Assembly (NCBI GenBank): GCA_029782365.1
Contig: JAKOUW010000017.1
Span: forward strand, 124,001 to 188,000
Length of the DNA stretch: 64,000 nucleotides
Origin: Chloroflexota bacterium
GTDB lineage: Bacteria > Chloroflexota > Anaerolineae > Anaerolineales > UBA4823
Direction: 5' to 3'
Translations under genes and position numbers: made by a program
Part shown: positions 24,404-33,000 of the stretch, piece after piece
Position numbering within the stretch: the first letter of the stretch is position 1
Layout: each line of letters opens with the position of its first letter
Notes under the pieces: generated by a model
Seen by the model: only the letters and a program-made list of their open reading frames with translations
Told to the model about the DNA's origin: nothing
Database searches by the model: none

Positions 24404-25732
24404 ATGAACCCCAAAGACAATAAAAGACAGTCCATATGGATCAGCGTTGCGGCTGTGATCCTGCTTGCCCTGGCAGGCTGCCAAAGCGCCGCACCCACCC
24501 AGGCGCCTGCATCCATCCCAACGACCGCTCTCCTACCCACAACTGCGCCGCTGCCCAGCGCGACCAGCGCACCCACCGGCGTACCTGACCCGGTCATCAA
24601 TATCGCCAGTGACCCGAAACTGGGAAAAATCTTGGTGGACGGGAAAGGCATGACCCTGTATATGTTCACCAAAGATGGCCCTGACAAAAGCACCTGCAAC
24701 ACCGCCTGTTTGAAGAAATGGCCGGCGCTGGTAACGCAGGGTCACCCGGCCGCCGGGCCTGGCGTGGATGCTTCCCTGCTGGGCAGCGCGCCGCTGGCAG
24801 ACGGCAGGCTCATTGTCACCTACAATAAGCAACCACTGTATTACTGGTACCAGGATGCCAAAGCCGGAGACACTCTCGGCCAGGATGTGGGCAATGTGTG
24901 GTATGTCGTTGATCCGACGGGGAAAGCAGTTCAGGAGGCAGCTGCAGATACTTCATCATCAACCGCCAGCAGCGCCCCGGCGGATGTGACGGTCAAAGTC
25001 GCCAGCGATCCAAAGCTGGGAAAAATCCTGGTGGATGATAAAGGCATGACGCTCTATGCTTTCACCAAAGATGGCCCCAACCAGAGTACCTGTAACACCG
25101 CCTGCCTGAAAAAATGGCCAGCCCTGGTCACCCAGGGTCGCCCGGCCGCGGGCGATGGTGTGGACGCCTCTCTGTTGGGCACAGCGCCGTTCGGCGATGG
25201 CAAGTTGATCGTCACCTATAACAAGATGCCGTTGTATTACTGGTACCAGGACGCCAAGACCGGCGACACACTCGGCCAGGACGTAGGTAATGTATGGTAT
25301 GTGGTCAACCCGGCGGGGAAAACAGTGGAAGAAGCCTCAATGGACATTTCAAATTCCCCTTCAGCCGACGCTTCGCAAGAGGTGACCATCAAAATAACCT
25401 CGGATCCTAAGCTGGGCAAAATCTTGGTGGACGACAAGGGCATGACGTTGTACGTTTACACCAAAGACTCCCCCAATAAGAGCAGCTGCAGTGCCGCCTG
25501 TCTGGAGAAATGGCCGGCGCTGGTCACCCTGGGACATCCAGTGGCCGGGGAGGGCGTGGATGCCTCGCTGTTGGGCACGGCAACCCTGGCGGATGGCAAG
25601 CTGGTGGTGACCTACAACCAGATGCCGCTCTACCACTGGTACCTGGATGCCAAGCCCGGCGACACCCTTGGGCAGGATGCCGGCAATGTGTGGTATGTGC
25701 TCGATCCGAGTGGGAAAGCCGTCGAAAAGTAA
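24404..25732 (+). CDS. Lipoprotein with three COG4315-type repeats
   Basis: The 442-residue protein has a lipoprotein signal (LALAGC, Cys26), a Pro/Thr/Ser linker to about residue 60 and three tandem domains of roughly 105 residues. Each domain starts with SDPKLGKILVD and contains GMTLY.(F/Y)TKD, C..ACL.KWPAL, GVDASLLG, a VTYN..PLY.W.QD core and GQD.GNVWYV. The domains match the secreted repeat of unknown function found in COG4315 lipoproteins. Two Cys per domain may form a disulfide. The domain function is not known. It follows the anti-sigma gene by 95 bases and is a plausible target of the ECF factor. AAAGGAG lies upstream of the ATG. Confidence 0.88.
   Translation: MNPKDNKRQSIWISVAAVILLALAGCQSAAPTQAPASIPTTALLPTTAPLPSATSAPTGVPDPVINIASDPKLGKILVDGKGMTLYMFTKDGPDKSTCNTACLKKWPALVTQGHPAAGPGVDASLLGSAPLADGRLIVTYNKQPLYYWYQDAKAGDTLGQDVGNVWYVVDPTGKAVQEAAADTSSSTASSAPADVTVKVASDPKLGKILVDDKGMTLYAFTKDGPNQSTCNTACLKKWPALVTQGRPAAGDGVDASLLGTAPFGDGKLIVTYNKMPLYYWYQDAKTGDTLGQDVGNVWYVVNPAGKTVEEASMDISNSPSADASQEVTIKITSDPKLGKILVDDKGMTLYVYTKDSPNKSSCSAACLEKWPALVTLGHPVAGEGVDASLLGTATLADGKLVVTYNQMPLYHWYLDAKPGDTLGQDAGNVWYVLDPSGKAVEK
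24600..25730 (+). repeat. Three tandem in-frame repeats within the lipoprotein gene
   Basis: DNA copies begin near 24600, 24995 and 25390, a period of about 395 bases. They keep long stretches of near-identity, for example AAGCTGGGAAAAATC-type and TGGCCGGCGCTGGT-type blocks, which indicates internal duplication and possible recombination between units. Confidence 0.8.
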
Positions 25733-25752
25733 GCGACGAACCGCATCAATAA

Positions 25753-25798
25753 AGCCGCACGGCAAGCACGATCAGCCCAGCCGTGCGGCTGTATTTTT
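25753..25798 (+). terminator. Intrinsic terminator of the ECF/lipoprotein cluster
   Basis: AGCCGCACGGC (25753-25763) and GCCGTGCGGCT (25780-25790) form a perfect 11-bp stem followed by GTATTTTT. It is 20 bases past the lipoprotein stop. Confidence 0.88.
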
Positions 25799-25864
25799 CA
25801 GCCGGCCAGCCCCTACATCCTACGCCAGCCGCTGGCGTGCAAATTCAGCGAGCTCCATTGCTCA

Positions 25865-26653
25865 CTACCTGACCCGCCGCTTCCACTCTTCTTTGAGCTG
25901 GAGCTGGCGCGGGCTTTCGCCAGAAGGCAGGGCCAGGAAATCGCTCAACAGGCGGTTGAACTTGGCTGGATCATCCAGCATCGGGAAATGACCGGCCTGG
26001 TCGAAAAAGATGCTGTGGAACTGCTCCGGCAGACCAGCGAGCAGCTCCGGGCTGGGCGGTTGGACAGCCGGGTCGACCTGGCCGTACACCAGCAGGCAAG
26101 CGGTTGCCAGGCTCTGGCAGATATCCAGCGGATTGATGGACTGCAGGTTTTCCAAAGATGTTTGCAAAGCCTGCGGGTCAACCTTTGGGGCCTCCATGCG
26201 GGCGGCATCCATGCCGGGCTGACGCCCCAACAGCCAATCGGCCAGCTCTACCGGTGTGCTGCTGCGCAGGCGTGGGCTGAGGCTGCCCGGCTCCAGCGGC
26301 AGGCTGGTGACCAAGATACGGTCCACCAGTTTTGGAAAACGCGCTGCGAAGGCCAGCGCGACCACCGAGCCAAGCCCGTGCCCCACCAGGGCGATGCGAG
26401 CGATGCCCAGTTCTTCCATGAATTTGTCCAATAAATTTACCTGGTTTTCCAAAGAGTACTGCCCTGGGCGGCGGGCGGAATCGCCAAAGCCCCAAAGATC
26501 CAGTGCGTAGGCGCGGTAACCCATCGAAGCGGCCTGCATGGCAGGCACCCAATAGCGCCATGAACCGACCCAGCCATGCAAAAAGAACAGCGGCCTGCCC
26601 CGGCCCAACACTTCGTAATGGATGATCTCGCCATCCAGGGTGACAACACTCAT
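25865..26653 (-). CDS. Alpha/beta hydrolase homologue lacking the nucleophile serine
   Basis: The 262-residue protein has the alpha/beta hydrolase plan: the oxyanion HGWVGSW near 26-32, a GFGDS loop near 55-59, the nucleophile-elbow strand, Asp in GQVDP and His in AGHFPMLDDP. At the elbow the sequence is GHGLG (91-95), so the catalytic Ser is Gly93 (codon GGG at 26375-26377). Its paralogue at 38876-39658 keeps GHSMG. The protein is probably a non-catalytic binding or regulatory form, unless it uses another nucleophile. It is the last gene of the leftward signalling run, 12 bases after the CheY-like gene. Confidence 0.85.
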   Translation of the reverse strand: MSVVTLDGEIIHYEVLGRGRPLFFLHGWVGSWRYWVPAMQAASMGYRAYALDLWGFGDSARRPGQYSLENQVNLLDKFMEELGIARIALVGHGLGSVVALAFAARFPKLVDRILVTSLPLEPGSLSPRLRSSTPVELADWLLGRQPGMDAARMEAPKVDPQALQTSLENLQSINPLDICQSLATACLLVYGQVDPAVQPPSPELLAGLPEQFHSIFFDQAGHFPMLDDPAKFNRLLSDFLALPSGESPRQLQLKEEWKRRVR

Positions 26654-26665
26654 CGAATACCTGGC

Positions 26666-27040
26666 TTACTTCCCAACTGTGCTCAAAATATAGGTGACAC
26701 GTTCGATCAATTGATCGGGAGAAAATGGCTTGAGGATATACTCAGCCGCTCCCAGGCTCAGGCCGGTTTTGACCTCGGTATCCTGGCCTTTGGCTGAAAG
26801 AAACACAACCGGAATATCACGGGTGGCATCCAGCTCCTTCATCTTTGCGCACGCTTCGTATCCTGTCATCTTTGGCATACGCACATCCATCAAAACCAGG
26901 TCCGGCAAATCGGACTGGGCATGCTGGAAGGCTTCCTCCCCGTTGGCTGTTGCAATCACCTCATGCCCAGCAAAGCGCAGGGTGAATGAGATCAGATCGC
27001 GGATGTCTTTTTCGTCTTCGGAAATCAATATTCTGGCCAT
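26666..27040 (-). CDS. CheY-like single-domain response regulator
   Basis: The 124-residue protein is a lone receiver domain with the acidic pair Glu8/Asp9, phosphoacceptor Asp52 (LVLMDVRMPK), the conserved Thr/Ser near 82 and Lys in the ILKPFS motif. There is no output domain, so it acts by protein contact or as a phosphate sink. It starts three bases after the stop of the giant histidine kinase, so it is the obvious partner of that kinase. Confidence 0.95.
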   Translation of the reverse strand: MARILISEDEKDIRDLISFTLRFAGHEVIATANGEEAFQHAQSDLPDLVLMDVRMPKMTGYEACAKMKELDATRDIPVVFLSAKGQDTEVKTGLSLGAAEYILKPFSPDQLIERVTYILSTVGK

Positions 27041-27043
27041 AAT

Positions 27044-30000
27044 TCACTCGCGTTTCATATGATTGGATTGAAGCGCACCGTCAGGCGCTGCATCGGCTGT
27101 GTAAACTGGCAGGGTAAAAGAAAAAGTGCTGCCTTCACCAGGCTCGCCGCTGCTGTCGAACCAGATGCGGCCGTTGTGCATCTCGACCATGGTCTTGGCA
27201 ATGGACAGGCCCAGGCCGTTGCCCGAGCTGGCATACACCAATGGATCGTGACCGCGGAAGAAGCGTTCGAAAATCCGCCCGCGGTCCTCGGCGCGGATAC
27301 CGATACCGGAGTCGCGCACATCCACCTGCACAGCATCCCCTGCGGCACACAAGGCAATTTCGATCTTACCGCCGGGCAGGGTATATTGGTAAGCGTTGCC
27401 AACCAGGTTCTCCAAAACTTGCAGGATGCGCGACCGATCGCCGTGCACCAGCGGCAGGTTGGCTGGGGCTTCGCGGTGGACCTCCATCTGGCGGCCTTCC
27501 ATCTCCATGCGCCGCTTGAGAGCACCCAGAACGTCATCCACCAACTGGCGCAAATCGAGGGGTTGGAGGGAGAGGTCGATTTTTCCAGCCTCGATGCGCG
27601 AAACATCCAGCAGGTCGTTCACCAGGATTGCCAGGCGCTCGGTATTGGTTTTCACCACCTCCAGGAAACGCACCTGCTGAGGGGTAAACGAACCCGCGGC
27701 GCCCATCAGCATAATATCCACATAGCCTTTGATGGAAGTCATCGGGGTGCGCAGTTCGTGGCTGACGGTGGCGACAAATTCAGATTTCAGGCGGTCTACC
27801 TCCACCTGGTGGGTGATGTCGCGGAAAATTGAGACTGTGCCCAGGAAATCATTGCGCAGGCGCACCGGCGACAGGTGAACGGCAATGACGCGCCGGTTGT
27901 CGAGCACGATCTGCTGTTCGTATGTATCGCCAGGCTGGTAACCGCGTGGGTTTTCGGACCAGTGCTCGATGGTTTGGAACCATTCCTGCCCAGCAGCGCC
28001 AAACAGGCCGCCAAAATGCATCAGCGAACGTCCCAATACCTCGCCGCGTTTCAATCCCAGGATCTGCTCGGCTGAAGCGTTGAACAGGGTGATCAACCGC
28101 CGGGCATCCGTGACCAACACGCCGTCGGCAACCGCTTCAAGGATAGCCTGTGAACGGCTGGTCTCGATATGCTGACTGCGCAGCATGTCGCCCAGGCGTT
28201 CGGCCTGGTCGCGAATCAGGCTGTAGAGTTGGGCGTTGTTTATGGCCACAGCAATTTGTTTCGCGGTGGCTTGCATCAAATCGAGCTGGTCAGCCAGGAA
28301 TGAATTCGATTCGCGGTTATACAGCATCAGCGCGCCCAAAATCTCTTCACCCACTTGCAAGGGAATAGCCAGGGCAGAGCGGTGCTGGCGGGTGCCATCT
28401 TCACGCGGAATCCATCGTGGGTCGGCCCACACATCCTCCACCATCACGGCCTGGCGAGAGGCGATCACCCAACCGGCCAGACCTTCACTGCGTTTCATGG
28501 TGGAAACCACGCCGCCCTTGGGCACTTCGCCCATATAACCGCTGCTGGCGCGCAGAAGCAGGTAAGGGCTGTCGAGCTGGTTGAGCAAGATCGAAGCATG
28601 TTCAGCACCGACCGTTTCGTTGATCACCTTTAAGGTGCGGTTCAACACTAAGTCAAGATCCAGGCTGGCTGACAGTTCGGTGGTAATTGCCAACAACGAC
28701 TGGATACGGCGGTGCTCGCGCGCCAGTTGATCTGTGCGCTCGTTGACGCGCTGCTCGAGGTCTGCGGCGTAACTCTCCACCTGGCCAAAGAGCTGGGCAT
28801 TGTCGATGGCCACGGAGAGCTGGTTGGCGACCTGCTCCACGAGGCGCAGATCGTCTTCATCGTAGGCATTGGGGGTGTAGCTCTGCACGGAGAGCACACC
28901 GGTGGGCGCGCCGCGTGCAACCAACGGCACGCCCAGCCAGCAGGCGCAGGACAATACGCCAAGCCGTATCCCGGAAACCGGAGTTTCGCCAGCATGGGTA
29001 TCTTTGAGCAGAAGAGGCCGGTTGCTTTGAATGACATATTCACTGTAACTGCCGCCACTGCGGTCAATGGTCAACTGCGGCTGTCGCGCACCGTCCTCAT
29101 ACACGTTGATTTCAAGCTGGTTTTCGCCGCGCAGCAAAGCCACCAGCACGGCATCCGGCTTGAGCAGGCGTACAACCTGGTCGAAAGTAAGGTCAAGCAG
29201 GCGCTGTTCGGCGCGCACTTGCGTCAGGTTGACCCCCAAATCGAAAAGCGCCGAGAGTTCGGCGGAACGCTGCTGAGTCTCGCCAAACAAGCGTTCAGTT
29301 TCAGCAAACAGACGGGCATTCTGCAGGGCCGCGCCGACCTGATTGGCGATGGTACGGCTGAGCTCGATCTCATCGGGCGTGAATCGGTATGGCGAATTGG
29401 TTTGCAGGAGGGCGATGCCCAACAAATCGGCGCCCGAAGCCAAGGGCAGTGCCAGCAGAGAGCGCGTCTCGAAGGCCGCCAGGTAGGCTTGCAAAGGTTC
29501 CAATTCGCTATCCTGGGAGACATCCTCGCTGATGAAAACGCCCTGGGTTTCACGCAAACGGGCAAAGAGCGGGTTGTCGGGCAGCGGCGCGGGGAGAGCC
29601 GGGCTGCGCAAAGGCTGTTCGGCGCGCACCTGGGCGCCAGTGCGTTCATTTAAAACCACAATCGAAACGGCCCGCTCTGTTTCGCCAGGCAGCGCCTGCA
29701 GGAGTTCGCGGCTGGCCACCGGCAGAATTTTTTCCAGGTCGAGCGTTTCACTGAGAGCGTTCGACAACCGGTTCAGCAGAGCCAGGCGGCGAGAGCGCTG
29801 ATCCAGCTCTTGAGCGCGCCGCTGGCTGTCGGTGTACAGGCGGGCATTTTCCAGAGCAGAAGCGGCCTGGCTCGCAAAGGCAACCATCACCTGCACCCGG
29901 TCTGGGCTGAAGTAATTGGCTTCGCGTTTTTCCAACACCAGCACGCCAGCCACCTCGCCCTGCGCCATCAACGGCAGGCTGAGCCAGGAAAGGTATTCAG

Positions 30001-33000
30001 CTTCGACCAGCGTGGGGAAGCGTGTATCCTGGCGCACATCCTGCACCACCACCGGCTGACCATTGGCGGTCATTTCGGTCAGCAGGCGGCTGTCTGCCAG
30101 CGCCACGCTCTGGCCGAGGCGCTCCTGGCTGACGGCATAGCCTTCCGGCGCGCGCATCTGGGCAGCCTGCACCACAAAAGTGGTCCGTTGGGCCGGGCTG
30201 CCGCCCGGGGTGCCAGCGCGCATCCACAGGGTGGCGGTATCATGCGGCAAAATTGTCTGGATGCGTTCCAACAGGGTAGCATACAAACTGGTCACATCCA
30301 GGTTGGCGCTGATCTCGCCGGCGGCTTTTGCCAGGGCTTCCATCTGCGCGGAGCGTGCTTCGGTCGCCTGGTAGAGTCGCACATTTTCCAGGGTAAGGGC
30401 AGCCTGGCGGGCCATAGCCGCCACCAAATTCTGGTCACTGGCAGCAAAAGCGCCAGGAGTTTTGAAGTTGTCCAACACCAAGACACCCAATACGGAAGGC
30501 AAGTTGACCTGGCCACCGTTGGAAGCTGAGGCACGCTCGCTTTGCGCTGACAACGGAACAGCCAGGCTGGCGACCGGCAGCCGGCCTGCAGTGGCGTCTC
30601 GGTACACCAGCACAGAAGCAGCCGGCAGAGCATACTGCGTGGCAAAATTTAGCTCGGCGATGCGCTCCACCTGGCCGGACACATACACACGACCAGGCAA
30701 GGCTTCTCCGGCTTTGTAAGACATTTGGAGCATGCGCTCGTTGTCGGGATATCCCAGGGCGGCCAGCGGCCGCAAACTGCTCTCTTCATCCACCCACAGG
30801 CAGGCCACGCCGGCATCGACCGCCGGGATGATCTCTTTGACGCTGGACAGCAGTGTGCGCAGTAAGCTGGCTGGGTCGGGGCTGCCCAGTTGGCGCGAGA
30901 ATTCCAGCAGGAGGTTCATCTCCATCAAACTGCGGTTGGTCTCGGCAACCAGAGCCAGGTTGAGCAGCGTAAAACTGATCTGGTTGGCCAGGCGGGTGAA
31001 CATTTGTTGATCTTCAGCGCTGAAAGGCGGCAAAGGAGCACGGCTGATACCCAGGACGGCGGCCTCGATTGGCTCACTGCCAGATACGCCGCCTCCCGGC
31101 ACCGCCCAACAGAAAAAAGCCTGAGCTTCCAGATTGGCCAAAAGAGGCGTATTTTGCCACTCTTGCCCCTCCGGGGCGGCGGCCAGGTTGTGTTGGTAAA
31201 GCGCCTGGCCGTTTTGCAGGGCTAAGCGAAGTGGACTGCGCTGGCCCAAGAGCGCCTGCAGATTGACGCCTGGGGGAATATTTCCCAGGGCATGCAGTAA
31301 GCGCGGGCTGCCCTGGCTCAATACTGCGATTAAGACGGTGTCCAATTCCATACCGGTCAGCAGGCCACTGCCAAGAACCTGAAGAATATCACTGCGGTTT
31401 TCCAGGCGGTTAGCCTGCTCGCTGATTGCCAGACAGGCGCTGAGCTGCCTGGCGCGCCGGTTCAGTTCCTGCAAAGCCTGAGTTTGCTCCTGGTCTTTGC
31501 CGAGCAAACCTGGCAGTTGGGCCTCAGCCTGCTCGGCAGACTGCCGGCTGAGCAGGAGGTCAGACTGGAGCTGGCTTGTGCTTCTCTCCAGGGCGCTAAT
31601 GCGGGCGTACGTGTCGATGACAAAAGCCGCCTGGCTGGCAAAGATCTCCAGCGCGTCGATTGTCTGGCGGTCGGGACGCAGGCCATCGCGCGGCGCGTCC
31701 ACGCTGATCAACCCGACCAGGCGCTCGTCGCGGTACAGCGGCGCCAGGCACATATCCTCGGGATGCCAGGACGCCGGCTGGTTGTACCGCTCTGCGCTGC
31801 CATCCAGGGTGGGAAGCACCTGGGCAACGTTCAGGTTTGTTTCATTAATAATCACCTGTGCACGGTCGAAGGGAATCAGGTACGAATTTCCCAGGCGAAA
31901 CTCGTTTTGCAGTAACGCCTGCACGCTCTCCCAGGGTTGGGGATGCTGTTTCAGCTCATTCATCATAGTCAGGGGCACACCAGCCGCCGCAGTGCGCTGT
32001 AGAAGATTGGTGCTGGGTTCGAAAACGCTGATCAAAACCACGGAAAACGGCGAGGCATTCTGAATGGCATAGGCAATCGTCTCCAGCGACTCGGCCAAAG
32101 GTTGACCGGCTTGCAGACTGCGCGAGGTTTCCAGCAGGGCGGTCATTGTCTCGACCCGGCGGTTCAGCAAATCGGAGCGCTGGAGTTGATCCTGGTAGCT
32201 GTAGGCGTTGCCCAGGGCAATCGCCGCCTGCACCGCCAGCGACTGCACGATTTCCACAGCAGTCTGGTCGAAGAAATCGGGCGAGAGGGAATGCAGGCTG
32301 ATCAGGCCGGCCACATTGCCACGAAAACCGATCGGCGCGAACAGCGCTGAGCGCACAGCGGTATGCGGCGGATCAATGCCATCCACAGCGTAATCGGCAA
32401 TGGTGGCAGGCTCGGCCTCATCAATCACCTTTCTTTCCAGTTCACTCGGACCAGGCCAATCAGACTGAGCGGCATCTCCGAGGGCAAATGCGACCGCCTG
32501 CGGCGCACCAGGCTGGGAATTGCGATCCAGCAAGATGATCGAGCCGCAGGGAGCATGGGTGGTTTTGAGGATTTCATCGTACACCAGGCCCAACACGCGC
32601 TGGAGGTCGAGGGTGGTATTCAATTCACGGCTGATGCGGGTGAGCGCCAGGAGCTGAGCAACGCGCCTGCGCAAACTTTCATCCGTCTGTGTGTACAAGC
32701 GGGCACGTTCGATTGCCCCCCCCAACTGGTTGGCGGCAGTGGAAACCAGCGCCAAGGCTGACCGATCGAATAAGGCAGGCTTGGCGGAAGTGAGCAGGAG
32801 CTCCCCTGCCACCGTATCGCGCTCAACCAGAGGCGCTACCAGGATCGAACGCGCCCCGAGCAGATCGAGCAGAGGGCGGTAAGCGGCCAGCGCCCGAACA
32901 GGGTCCAGGTCGTTTTCCAAGCGGGTAGAAGTCAGCAGATTTTCCACCAAGAGAGGCTGGTTACTGCCAGTGACCATCTCGCCGAGCGACTGCGCCGGCG

